A program made the translations under genes and the position numbers. Below, piece by piece: positions 14,262 to 21,720 of a stretch of DNA of 22,669 nt. The stretch's first letter is position 1; the number at the start of each line of letters is the position of its first letter. The notes beneath the pieces are model-generated. The model saw nothing but the letters and a program-made list of their open reading frames with translations. It was not told where the DNA came from and did no database searches. Where the stretch lies: positions 1 to 22,669 of the forward strand of contig JAUNPT010000016.1 of assembly GCA_030536565.1 (NCBI GenBank), in the 5' to 3' direction. This DNA is from Eubacteriales bacterium. Lineage in GTDB: Bacteria > Bacillota > Clostridia > Lachnospirales > Lachnospiraceae.

Positions 14262-14990
14262 ATGAGCAGAACAATTATAATTACCGGAGCCTCAAGGGGT
14301 ATCGGAAAAGCCATTGCACTTAGACTTGCAAAAAAAGATATCAACATAGTTATCAACTGTGCAAAAAATAAAGAGCAGCTGGAGCTTGTTTACAACGAAA
14401 TCATTGCCAGAGGTGCTTCCTGTCAGATGTATGTTGGAGATATGGGTATATTTGAAAACGTAAAAGATATGTTTGATATGACACACGACAGCTTTGGGCC
14501 TGTTGATACCTTAATTAACAATGCCGGAATTTCCATTGTGGGACTTTTTCAGGATATGAAACCAGAAGAATGGCAGCTGCTGCTCAGAACTAACCTTGAT
14601 TCTGTATATAACTGCTGCCACTTTGCAGTAAATGATATGCTTCACAGCCACAAAGGACATATTGTCAATATATCTTCTGTTTGGGGAGTGTGCGGAGCAA
14701 GCTGTGAAGTTGCATATTCCGCCTCCAAGGGTGCGGTTAACGCCATGACAAGAGCCCTTGCCAAGGAACTGGCACCAAGCGGCATCTCTGTCAATGCCAT
14801 TGCCTGTGGTGCTATTGAAACCTCTATGAACGCACACCTTTCTTTAGAAGAAACTCAACAATTAATAGAAGAAATTCCGGCTGGCCGTCTTGGCAAACCG
14901 GAAGATGCTGCAGAATTAGTATACTCCATAATTAATGGCAGCTCTTATTTAACCGGACAGGTAATCCGGCTTGACGGCGGCTGGATATAA
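14262..14990 (+). CDS. SDR-family reductase, probable EF-P 5-aminopentanone reductase
   Basis: The protein has 242 residues from the ATG at 14262, which is six bases after GGAGG; an upstream TTG touching that motif is rejected. It is a classical short-chain dehydrogenase: cofactor loop TGASRGIG (8-15), NNAG (86-89), catalytic S139, Y152 and K156 (YSASK). It would normally be called a FabG-like 3-oxoacyl-ACP reductase. The stretch SSVWGVCGASCEVAYSASKG and the ending IPAGRLGKPEDAAELV resemble the YmfI-type enzyme that reduces the 5-aminopentanone modification on elongation factor P in Firmicutes. No fatty acid synthesis genes are adjacent, which favours that reading. The usual VNAIAPG motif reads VNAIACG. 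The SDR fold is certain, the substrate a moderate guess. Confidence 0.75.
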   Translation: MSRTIIITGASRGIGKAIALRLAKKDINIVINCAKNKEQLELVYNEIIARGASCQMYVGDMGIFENVKDMFDMTHDSFGPVDTLINNAGISIVGLFQDMKPEEWQLLLRTNLDSVYNCCHFAVNDMLHSHKGHIVNISSVWGVCGASCEVAYSASKGAVNAMTRALAKELAPSGISVNAIACGAIETSMNAHLSLEETQQLIEEIPAGRLGKPEDAAELVYSIINGSSYLTGQVIRLDGGWI

Positions 14991-16169
14991 TCAGCTGTCT
15001 GCCCCAATATAATCTTTATCCACGCTGATTACTGCCCTGCATTTTTTGTTCCGGGCAGTAATTTCATTCTTAATTTTCGTTATCAGCTCCTCATCTGTCA
15101 TTCTAAAACCAAATGGCACCACTACATCAAAAATTAAATTTGTAATAATAGGGCCCTGTGTTGTTCTAAAATCATGCATCTTTATAGAAGAATCTATTTC
15201 TTTTATAATATCCTGCGTCATTTTCTTTAATGCCGCAACATTTTCATCATCATTGACTATTGGATCCATATGTATAGAAATACCACAGCCCAATTCCTTC
15301 ATCACACGCTGTTCTGCCAAATCAACGCAATCATGTGCTTCCATAAAATCCATTGTATGTGGAACCTCAGCATGCAGGGTTGCAAACACTCTGCCCGGGC
15401 CATAATCATGAACTATCATATCATGAATACCAATAATATGTTCATCTTCCATAACCAGTCTTTCGATTTCATCGACAAACTCCTTTTTAGGCGGCTGTCC
15501 AAGCAATGGCTGAAGAACGTCCCTGCCTGCCCCTACACCTGCAATAAGCACAAAAACAGCCACAACAGCACCTGCATAACCATCTATATTAACCCCCGCA
15601 GCCATACTGATAACCAATGAAATTAATACTACAGATGTAGATATACAGTCAGAAAGGCTGTCTGTAGCGGTTGCTTCCATCGCTGAAGATGAAATCCTTT
15701 TACCCAGCTTTCTGTAAAAATATGCCATCCACATTTTTACTACAATAGAGGCAAAAAGTATTGCCACTGATAATATACTAAATTCCATATGCTCCGGATT
15801 AAGTATCTTTTCAAATGATGACTTTAGCAGTTCAAATCCCATAACTACAATTGCTGCAGCCACAACCAGTCCTGCAATATATTCGACTCTTCCATGCCCA
15901 TAAGGATGCTCCGGATCCGCCGGCTTTCCTGCAATCTTAAATCCTAACATTGTGACAATAGATGAACCGGCATCTGACAGATTGTTAAACGCATCAGCAG
16001 CTATGGACACTGAACCTGTTATCGTCCCCGCCACAAACTTGGCAGCAAATAACAATACATTACAAAATATTCCAACCGCTCCTGAAAACATTCCATATCT
16101 TTGACGTACTTCAGGGTCTTTCACATTTTCATAATCTTTTACAAATGCGCGAACTAATAAACAAATCAC
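14991..16169 (-). CDS. Cation diffusion facilitator, manganese-type (MntE-like)
   Basis: The protein has about 392 residues from the GTG at 16169, which has GGTGG eight bases upstream; a GTG at 16181 lies inside that motif. Metal/proton antiporter of the plasma membrane with about six transmembrane helices, then a cytoplasmic domain. Numbered from the longer 396-residue frame, the transport site in TM2 is N66-x3-D70 (AFNNLSDAG) and in TM5 D174-x3-D178 (TDSLSD). An N-D-D-D site is typical of Mn2+ exporters such as streptococcal MntE, whereas zinc exporters have histidines. The C-terminus (about 290-396) extends beyond the standard CDF cytoplasmic domain. Its stop codon directly abuts that of the convergent SDR gene, leaving no terminator. 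The family is firm; manganese preference is inferred from the site. Confidence 0.88.
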   Translation of the reverse strand: MICLLVRAFVKDYENVKDPEVRQRYGMFSGAVGIFCNVLLFAAKFVAGTITGSVSIAADAFNNLSDAGSSIVTMLGFKIAGKPADPEHPYGHGRVEYIAGLVVAAAIVVMGFELLKSSFEKILNPEHMEFSILSVAILFASIVVKMWMAYFYRKLGKRISSSAMEATATDSLSDCISTSVVLISLVISMAAGVNIDGYAGAVVAVFVLIAGVGAGRDVLQPLLGQPPKKEFVDEIERLVMEDEHIIGIHDMIVHDYGPGRVFATLHAEVPHTMDFMEAHDCVDLAEQRVMKELGCGISIHMDPIVNDDENVAALKKMTQDIIKEIDSSIKMHDFRTTQGPIITNLIFDVVVPFGFRMTDEELITKIKNEITARNKKCRAVISVDKDYIGADS

Positions 16170-16273
16170 TTTTATCTCCACCTTTTTATTAATATAGAAT
16201 TTATAATACTACATTTTACCAAAAAATCACAGAAAATCTCTGTATTTATTACTATTATTTTTATCAGTTACAA

Positions 16274-16302
16274 TTGTTCTAATGTTTATATAGTAGTATA
16301 AT
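16274..16302 (+). promoter_or_regulatory. Sigma-A promoter of the serine hydrolase gene
   Basis: TTGTTC (16274-16279), 17 bp spacer, exact TATAAT (16297-16302). The leader to the ATG at 16336 is about 27 nt. Confidence 0.72.
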
Positions 16303-16335
16303 TGTACCATATTATTGCAAAACAAGGAGGATTGT

Positions 16336-17781
16336 ATGAATAATTTATTTGAAACAGCAAGTCCGGAAGCTTTAGGCATTCCAGCCTTGTCTGTTAAGAA
16401 TTTTCTTTCCAGACTGGAAAAGCAGGAATTACCTATACACAGTGCAATTATTATGCGCCATGACAAAATATGTGCAGAAACCTATTATGCGCCCTATGAC
16501 AGAAGCACTCTCCATAGAATGTTTTCTATTACCAAAAGCTTTGTCTCTCTTGCTATCGGCTTTCTAGCAGAAGAAAAAAAAATTTCCTTAGATGACCATA
16601 TTGTCGATTATTTCCCTGAAAAGCTGCCCAAGGAAGGCCCTCATCCTTATCTTAAGATGCTTACTATCCGCCAGATGCTTACTATGAGAACATGTCATAA
16701 TATGACGACCTATAAGGTTACTAAAATGGACGACTGGACAGCTACATTTTTTATAACTCCTCCATCACATGTACCTGGCACTAATTTTTCCTATGACACT
16801 TCATCTACTCATACTCTTGGTGCCCTGGTTGAAAAGCTTACCGGCATGGAGCTGCTGGACTATCTAAGAATAAAGTTCCTTGACGAAATCGGTTTTTCAA
16901 AAAATGCATATATTCTAAAGGATCCTGTAGGTGTAAGCATGGGCGGCTCAGGTCTTTTATGTACTCCTTATGATATTTTGAAGGTTATATACTGTATAGC
17001 AAAAGGCGGAGTATATAATGGAAAACAGCTTTTGCCTAAAGACTATCTTGAACTTGCTGTTAAAAAGCAAAGCGACCCTCATGGAAAACAGGGTTCCCTT
17101 GAAGAATTGCAGGGCTATGGCTATCAGATCTGGCAGACAACCCATAACGGATATGTTCTTTTCGGAATGGGTGGTCAGCTTGCAATGTATGTTCCTGACA
17201 AAGATATCTTCATGATTACTACAGCAGATGCTATTGGACGTCAGGGCGGCGTACAGCTTATCTATGACGCATTTTGGGACGAGATTTATCCTTATTTATC
17301 AGATTTTCCTCTGCCAGCTGACTGTGCTGCCGACACACAGCTTTCCGATTTTACAGCCACACGTAAGCTCTATGTCCTTCCTGGCAATGAAACCTCTCCT
17401 TACCTTTCAGCTGTAAACAATATAACTTACATATGCGACAATAACAGCTGCGGAGTATCTGACATACGTATTGAAATTAACGAAGCCGCTAAGGAAGGTA
17501 CTGTATACTATACTAATAAGACAGGCTCCCACCAGATTACTTTTGGTATAGGGCACAACTGCTTCCAGCAGTTCCCTGATTATGATTTCTACTGCGCCGC
17601 TTCTGCCGCATGGAGAGTTGACAATAATCTGCTTATTAAAATACAGATTATTGATTCTGCGATTGGTAATTTGTACATTTCCCTTAACTTTTTAGATGAT
17701 TACATCACTGTTATGTTTAGAAAGCTTGAGGAAAGCTTCTTTAACGAGTACGACGGCGTATTCAGCGGAAAGGCACGATAA
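16336..17781 (+). CDS. Beta-lactamase-fold serine hydrolase (class C / esterase type)
   Basis: The protein has 481 residues from the ATG at 16336, five bases after AAGGAGG; a TTG at 16315 lies upstream of that motif and is rejected. The N-terminal about 330 residues are a serine beta-lactamase-like domain: nucleophile motif S64-I-T-K67 (FSITKSF), then FSYDTSSTHTLG at 151-162, where Y153-D-T155 replaces the usual Y-x-N, and a late GYVLFGMGGQ in place of K-T-G. No signal peptide or lipobox is seen, so it is probably cytoplasmic, unlike secreted penicillinases. The C-terminal about 140 residues form an extra, probably beta-rich domain. Likely an esterase, amidase or peptidase; antibiotic resistance should not be assumed. 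Monocistronic with its own promoter and terminator. Confidence 0.85.
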   Translation: MNNLFETASPEALGIPALSVKNFLSRLEKQELPIHSAIIMRHDKICAETYYAPYDRSTLHRMFSITKSFVSLAIGFLAEEKKISLDDHIVDYFPEKLPKEGPHPYLKMLTIRQMLTMRTCHNMTTYKVTKMDDWTATFFITPPSHVPGTNFSYDTSSTHTLGALVEKLTGMELLDYLRIKFLDEIGFSKNAYILKDPVGVSMGGSGLLCTPYDILKVIYCIAKGGVYNGKQLLPKDYLELAVKKQSDPHGKQGSLEELQGYGYQIWQTTHNGYVLFGMGGQLAMYVPDKDIFMITTADAIGRQGGVQLIYDAFWDEIYPYLSDFPLPADCAADTQLSDFTATRKLYVLPGNETSPYLSAVNNITYICDNNSCGVSDIRIEINEAAKEGTVYYTNKTGSHQITFGIGHNCFQQFPDYDFYCAASAAWRVDNNLLIKIQIIDSAIGNLYISLNFLDDYITVMFRKLEESFFNEYDGVFSGKAR

Positions 17782-17790
17782 ATAAAAGCA

Positions 17791-17826
17791 GGGTGCCATA
17801 ATATGATAAATAATCCTATGGCACCC
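17791..17826. terminator. Bidirectional terminator between convergent genes
   Basis: A 10 bp perfect stem (arms 17791-17800 and 17817-17826) lies between the hydrolase and glycosyltransferase stops. The minus strand continues TGCTTTTATTT (good tail) and the plus strand CCAGCTTTAATT (weaker). Confidence 0.75.
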
Positions 17827-17832
17827 CCAGCT

Positions 17833-19011
17833 TTAATTAAAGCCACAATTTCTCAGCATCTGCTCTATTCTATTAATATACGAATGGCGTTCTTTTACTT
17901 TTTTAAGCCCATTGGCAGCAATTTCAATTCTCTCAGCTTCATGTTCGAGGTAATATTCTGCTTTTCTTAGACAGTCCTCTATTCCATCAAAATAAACTAT
18001 ATCCCTGCCATTCTTAAAATATGAGTCTAACTCCACCTGATAATTAGTTAGTGCAAAACCGCCTGCTCCAAGTATATCCCACACTCTTAACGGAATCCCG
18101 GTACGAATATTCCTTATTGTCAGGTTAAGATTGATTTTTGACTGGTTAAAGACCGCAGGCATGTCATGCAGATAATTTACAGTCCCCCTGTATTCAACAT
18201 TTTTTAACTGTTCATCAGGTTCATCTGTATATACACCCACCCGATATTTCATTCCCAGTCTGGTAAGATACTTTATTCTTTCTTTGTGTGCCAGCTTGTA
18301 GCCCAGATATGTAGATGTAAACACAAGTTTTATATCTGAAAACGACCGTTCTTCCTTCTTAAAATCAATGAGCTCTGAAAGCCTTGACAGAATATCCACG
18401 TTTAACAGGTCATCAAAAATATTATCACCATATATGTCCATCTGTGCTTCCATAGCCGCATCAAAATAGCCTCGCAGATAATCTGTAAGAGCCGGCTTAA
18501 TCGCATCATAAGAATTTTTGTGATACAGGCCGCCAACAAATGCAATTTCATTTAAAAAACTCTCTGTTCCAGCAGAACCTGATACTGTCTTAAGCTGATG
18601 CTGTACACGTTCGGCATTTACCGCCAGCGGAAGGTAAAATACATGGGCAACGCCCATATTTTTAAACTGTATATACTGAAACCGGTCAAATAAAAATATA
18701 TAGTTACAGCTGTTGTACACTGACTGATGATACATCGTAAGCATTGGGCTGTCCACTGTCCACGAAAGGTATGGCTTTCCAATATCCTGACACAGGTCTG
18801 ACACCTGAGAGAAGTAATTTACAGAAAATATTATGTCATATTCCGAAAATGCTTCTCTCATTGCATGCATATCCTGTCTCAATTTTTCCTCAGACACCTC
18901 TCCCTTAAAAGATGGTGCCTGAAAAAATTTCACACTATGTCCAAAATACTCAAATGCTTCTTTTATATCTTCCTGGTTAAATACATTCCACCTGTATATT
19001 AGTATATTCAT
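17833..19011 (-). CDS. Glycosyltransferase, CgeB/DUF3880-like
   Basis: The protein has 392 residues. The N-terminal half resembles the DUF3880 domain of CgeB-type proteins: MNILIYRWNVFNQEDIKEAF, then DIIFSVNYFSQVSDLCQ and KPYLSWTVDSP. The C-terminal half resembles a GT-B sugar-nucleotide-binding domain of the Glyco_trans_1_2 type (INLNLTIRNIRTGIPLRVWDILGAGGFALTNYQ, about 290-330), whose conserved E-to-D/G loop binds the donor. Such enzymes glycosylate spore coat, flagellin or surface polymers; the acceptor here is unknown. No signal peptide is seen, so it acts in the cytoplasm. The ribosome site is weak (AAAGAGA), and a four-codon open frame (ATG to TGA) ends five bases before the ATG. It has its own promoter inside the gap after the L25 gene. 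Confidence 0.75.
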   Translation of the reverse strand: MNILIYRWNVFNQEDIKEAFEYFGHSVKFFQAPSFKGEVSEEKLRQDMHAMREAFSEYDIIFSVNYFSQVSDLCQDIGKPYLSWTVDSPMLTMYHQSVYNSCNYIFLFDRFQYIQFKNMGVAHVFYLPLAVNAERVQHQLKTVSGSAGTESFLNEIAFVGGLYHKNSYDAIKPALTDYLRGYFDAAMEAQMDIYGDNIFDDLLNVDILSRLSELIDFKKEERSFSDIKLVFTSTYLGYKLAHKERIKYLTRLGMKYRVGVYTDEPDEQLKNVEYRGTVNYLHDMPAVFNQSKINLNLTIRNIRTGIPLRVWDILGAGGFALTNYQVELDSYFKNGRDIVYFDGIEDCLRKAEYYLEHEAERIEIAANGLKKVKERHSYINRIEQMLRNCGFN

Positions 19012-19076
19012 AAAATCATTTCTCTTTCATGGATTTTACCGCTTTACAGAGCTTACAGCAGTCTTTTATACAGACA

Positions 19077-19106
19077 ATTATACCTAAATCTACATGTGGT
19101 TGTAAA
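19077..19106 (-). promoter_or_regulatory. Sigma-A promoter of the glycosyltransferase gene
   Basis: Minus strand: TTTACA (19101-19106), 18 bp spacer, exact TATAAT (19077-19082), giving a leader of about 60 nt. No terminator separates it from the L25 gene upstream, so read-through from L25 is also possible. Confidence 0.68.
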
Positions 19107-19119
19107 TGCCCGGCCTTAT

Positions 19120-19701
19120 TTATTCTTCTGCGTTATCATCTTCCTCGTCTTCATCTGAAATGGCTGAGCCTGATGTTACTGAGAATATGGTTGATTCGCC
19201 CGATGTTGTCACTGTTATATTTTTGTCTTTGTATATGTCAAGGTCTGATACCTTCATTGTCCTTATGTCTGGAATCTTTTCAAAATCAATTACAATGCTG
19301 TCTATCAGATGTTCAGCCTCTGCCCTGTAATGTACCTCTGAAAGCTCCTGATTTACACTTCCCTTTGCAAACTGTTCATTTTTTAAAATAATCTCTGCTG
19401 AAGTTGAAATCTTCTCTCCCTTTGCCAAAGCCTGAAAGTCCAGATTTTCAACCTGCTTCTTTAAAGCATTATAGCTGTACTCCTTAACAATTGCCTTCAT
19501 TTTTTCACCAGCAACGTCCAAAGTTACCTGCATACCCTTTTTGTTGTCACGAATAAACTGTGCAGCATCTTTTTCAGGAATCTTTATTAAAACTGTTTCC
19601 TTCAAATCCCTGCCACATACAACACCAGGAATAAATCCTTCTCTTCTTAATCTCTTAGGTTTTTCGCCTGTTTCTCTTTTTTCTGCTGATAATGTAGTCA
19701 T
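19120..19701 (-). CDS. rplY: 50S ribosomal protein L25, Ctc form
   Basis: The protein has 193 residues, the two-domain (TL5/Ctc) form. It binds 5S rRNA in the large subunit; in Bacillus the homologue Ctc is a general stress protein. The N-terminal L25 domain (about 1-90) has EKRETGEKPKRLRREGFIPGVVCG, matching the conserved R-x-x-G-x-x-P-G-V-xY-G pattern with cysteine near the usual tyrosine. The C-terminal TL5 beta domain (about 95-175) includes VHYRAEAEHLIDSIVIDFEKIPDI. The tail (SDEDEEDDNAEE) is strongly acidic, as often seen. AAAGGAGG lies about ten bases before the ATG. A 97 bp palindromic element lies about 60 nt upstream and may be part of its leader. Confidence 0.9.
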   Translation of the reverse strand: MTTLSAEKRETGEKPKRLRREGFIPGVVCGRDLKETVLIKIPEKDAAQFIRDNKKGMQVTLDVAGEKMKAIVKEYSYNALKKQVENLDFQALAKGEKISTSAEIILKNEQFAKGSVNQELSEVHYRAEAEHLIDSIVIDFEKIPDIRTMKVSDLDIYKDKNITVTTSGESTIFSVTSGSAISDEDEEDDNAEE

Positions 19702-19758
19702 AATCCTATGACCTCCTTTATTATATTAGTGCATTCTCTCCACCACTGGTACTGCAAT

Positions 19759-19855
19759 TTTTTATATAGGTTAATGTATCAAAAGGACATTCCTTGTGCA
19801 ATATGCTAATTCATTATCAAAATATGACCTCTTGATACCTTAACCTATAAAAAAA
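19759..19855. repeat. 97 bp hyphenated palindrome upstream of the L25 gene
   Basis: Outer arms 19759-19782 and 19832-19855 are inverted copies with two mismatches; the core TATAGGTTAA-x-GTATCAA matches at 17 of 18. Imperfect pairing continues inward over about eight more bases (19783-19790 with 19824-19831, six matching), leaving a loop of about 33 nt. One end overlaps the U-tract of the Nudix terminator. No open frame is inside. It could be an RNA leader, a miniature inverted-repeat element, or a DNA-level site. Confidence 0.6.
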
Positions 19856-19889
19856 CTCCACCTACACCTTTTACAGTGTAGATGGAGTT
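19849..19889 (-). terminator. Intrinsic terminator of the Nudix gene
   Basis: A 14 bp stem (arms 19854-19867 and 19876-19889, one G-U/A-C position) with an 8 nt loop is followed on the minus strand by a T run (TTTTTTTATAGG, partly paired). It lies about 100 nt after the Nudix stop; nothing else was seen in 19890-19986. Confidence 0.8.
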
Positions 19890-19986
19890 CTGCTTTATTA
19901 CCGTGGTTTGCTTCTTTGCACTTGCCCACATTATAGTCTTCTGATATGCAAATGTAAAGCACTAATTTACATTATTATATCTTCTC

Positions 19987-20490
19987 CTACAGCTCAAATA
20001 CCTGCTTGATACTGTCATAGTGAAGGAATACGCCCTGGTCTGCAAATGCTTTTATTTCCTTAGGTGTTGCAAGCATATATCCTGCTGTTTCTTCTGCCTG
20101 AAGTGCTAGATCATCTTCATCAAAATCCTTAATAAATCTGTAAACATCTACAAAATAGTTATCCCCTTTACCCGGATTTTCTCTGTGGTATGTAAACATA
20201 TATCCACCATCTGCGCTGCTGCAGTCAAGGCCTGTTTCTTCCTTTACTTCACGAAGGACAGCCTCATAGGACTCCTCTCCTGCCTGCGCCGCACCTCCTG
20301 ACACTTCCCACCAGCCCGGCGCCCATGCCTTAGTCATTACTCTCTTTGTAATCAAGAATCTGCCATCTGGTCTTGCCACAACGCCAAGCACTGTCAAATG
20401 ATATTCATCATCTTTTAAGCACCAGTCATTGCGTTTCATTGTCCTTCCTGTTTTTTTCTTATCTTTATCATAAATATCCCATAATTCCAT
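19987..20490 (-). CDS. Nudix hydrolase
   Basis: The protein has 167 residues. The full Nudix box G-x5-E-x7-R-E-x2-E-E-x-G is present at 66-87 (GAAQAGEESYEAVLREVKEETG), so the metal-dependent pyrophosphohydrolase centre is intact. The N-terminus (MELWDIYDKDKKKTGRTMKR) and GWWEVSGGAAQAGE resemble the YfcD/isopentenyl-diphosphate-isomerase-like Nudix branch, but the isomerase cysteine/glutamate pattern is not evident. It probably hydrolyses a nucleoside diphosphate derivative; the substrate cannot be told. AAAGGAG nine bases upstream supports the ATG. It has its own promoter and terminator. Confidence 0.9.
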   Translation of the reverse strand: MELWDIYDKDKKKTGRTMKRNDWCLKDDEYHLTVLGVVARPDGRFLITKRVMTKAWAPGWWEVSGGAAQAGEESYEAVLREVKEETGLDCSSADGGYMFTYHRENPGKGDNYFVDVYRFIKDFDEDDLALQAEETAGYMLATPKEIKAFADQGVFLHYDSIKQVFEL

Positions 20491-20532
20491 AATCAGGTAC
20501 TCCTTTGTTATTTAAGCAAAAATATTTTGTTA

Positions 20533-20561
20533 AGTATATCATTATTTGTGCTCTATAACAA
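20533..20561 (-). promoter_or_regulatory. Sigma-A promoter of the Nudix gene
   Basis: Minus strand: TTGTTA (20556-20561), 17 bp spacer, TATACT (20533-20538), about 45 nt before the ATG. Confidence 0.65.
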
Positions 20562-20583
20562 TAGCATTGTGCTTTCTATATCT

Positions 20584-20619
20584 ATTTATGCGGAGACTGC
20601 TATATACAGTCACATAAAT
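20584..20619 (-). terminator. 3' hairpin at the end of ldh, possible terminator
   Basis: Arms ATTTATG/CATAAAT and GACTG/CAGTC (20584-20599 with 20607-20619, asymmetric internal bulge) form an imperfect hairpin starting at the ldh stop codon. No U-tract follows, so it may be a processing or mRNA-stability structure rather than a terminator. Confidence 0.35.
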
Positions 20620-21644
20620 CATATCTGGTTCTGTGATAGTACCTCATGAAGGGCTTTCGCAGATTCCTGAAGCTTTTTCACTTCATTATAATTCAAATCA
20701 ATCGGAACCTTTGTCTCCATACCATTCTTTCCAACGACTGCCGGCATGCTTAATGCAACATTTTCGATACCATACTCGCCATGCATCATGCTGGAAATTG
20801 GAAGAATGGATTTTTCGTCACGTACAATCGCCTCACAGATTCTTCTGACGGCCATTGCTATTCCATAATAAGTTGCATGCTTCTTTGAAATAATCTCATA
20901 AGCGCTGTTTTTTACATCATTGGCAATTGTTTCCATAGAAATTCTGTGGTCGTAATGTCCTCTCATTTCCCTAAAATCATCAATTGCGATACCCGATACA
21001 TTCGCACTGCTCCATGCCGCAATTTCACTGTCCCCATGCTCCCCGATTATAAATGCATGAACACTCCGGCTGTCTACACTTAAATGTGAACCCAGCATTT
21101 CCTTCAGTCTTGCAGTATCCAGCACCGTACCTGAACCGATGACCCTGTTTTCAGGAAAACCTGAAATTTTTACAGCTGTATAAGTAAGGATATCTACAGG
21201 ATTTGCGACTACAAGAATAATGCCCTGACAATCCCTCTTAGAAATCTCTGGAATAACAGACTTAAATATGCCAATGTTTTTCTTTACTAAATCAAGCCTT
21301 GTCTCACCGGGCTTCTGATTAGCACCTGCTGTAATAATTATAACTGCTGCATCTATGATATCATCATAGGTACCTGCATATATTTTCATTGGTCTTGCAA
21401 ATGGCACACCATGGCTGATATCAAGTGCCTCGCCCTCTGCCTTGTCTGTATCAGCATCAATCATTACCATCTCGGAGAACAGCCCGCTCTGCATCAGCGC
21501 AAATGCCGAAGCAGAACCTACAAAGCCGCAGCCTATCATTGCAGCCTTACGCAGATTCACATGCGGCATAGATTTTTTCTCATTTACAGCTGCCTTTACT
21601 TTTTCTTTCATTGTATTATTAGTTACATTTTCCTGATTCCCCAT
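20619..21644 (-). CDS. ldh: L-lactate dehydrogenase
   Basis: The protein has 341 residues. It reduces pyruvate to L-lactate with NADH, regenerating NAD+ in fermentation. The cofactor loop GCGFVGS is at 38-44. The substrate loop GANQKPGETR carries Q110 (lactate rather than malate dehydrogenase) and R116. DTARLK holds D176/R179, and the catalytic H203 is in GEHGDSE. The N-terminus is about 25-30 residues longer than usual and hydrophilic (MGNQENVTNNTMKEKVKAAV). This start is supported by GGAGG six bases upstream, so the extension appears real. The gene lies 76 nt after the asparaginase gene, with an inverted repeat between them. Confidence 0.95.
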   Translation of the reverse strand: MGNQENVTNNTMKEKVKAAVNEKKSMPHVNLRKAAMIGCGFVGSASAFALMQSGLFSEMVMIDADTDKAEGEALDISHGVPFARPMKIYAGTYDDIIDAAVIIITAGANQKPGETRLDLVKKNIGIFKSVIPEISKRDCQGIILVVANPVDILTYTAVKISGFPENRVIGSGTVLDTARLKEMLGSHLSVDSRSVHAFIIGEHGDSEIAAWSSANVSGIAIDDFREMRGHYDHRISMETIANDVKNSAYEIISKKHATYYGIAMAVRRICEAIVRDEKSILPISSMMHGEYGIENVALSMPAVVGKNGMETKVPIDLNYNEVKKLQESAKALHEVLSQNQI

Positions 21645-21655
21645 TATAAGCCTCC

Positions 21656-21679
21656 ATTATCAATCAATAATCTGATAAT
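21656..21679. promoter_or_regulatory. Inverted repeat in front of ldh, candidate operator
   Basis: ATTATCA (21656-21662) and TGATAAT (21673-21679) are exact inverted 7-mers with a 10 bp spacer, next to the ldh ribosome-binding site. It does not match the Rex operator (TTGTTAA-x4-TTAACAA). A TATTAT follows, but a -35 box is weak. Confidence 0.3.
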
Positions 21680-21720
21680 AGTTTGAACCAAAAATGCAAA
21701 AAATAATCATAAACAGACTT

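Noticed and set aside
16182..16273. Promoter or Mn-responsive riboswitch for the CDF gene
   Set aside because: Several TATTAT/TATAAA stretches exist but none with an acceptable -35 box, and the space is too short for a yybP-ykoY element.
16315..16335. TTG start extending the serine hydrolase N-terminus by seven residues
   Set aside because: The extension encodes the ribosome-binding site itself (AAGGAGG); the ATG at 16336 has correct spacing.
19018..19125. Open frame of about 35 codons on the minus strand between the L25 and glycosyltransferase genes (ends in a Cys-rich DCCKLCKAVKSMKEK)
   Set aside because: It has no ATG, GTG or TTG start at its beginning and no ribosome site, and it contains the -35 and -10 boxes of the glycosyltransferase promoter. 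Probably chance.
20531..20561. Rex-type operator near TTGTTAA upstream of the Nudix gene
   Set aside because: Only one half-site is present; the second half TTAACAA at the right spacing is missing.
20566..20575. Small hairpin (ACAAT-AGC-ATTGT area) between the Nudix and ldh genes
   Set aside because: The stem is only five base pairs without a U-tract and overlaps the Nudix promoter -35 region; too weak to call.
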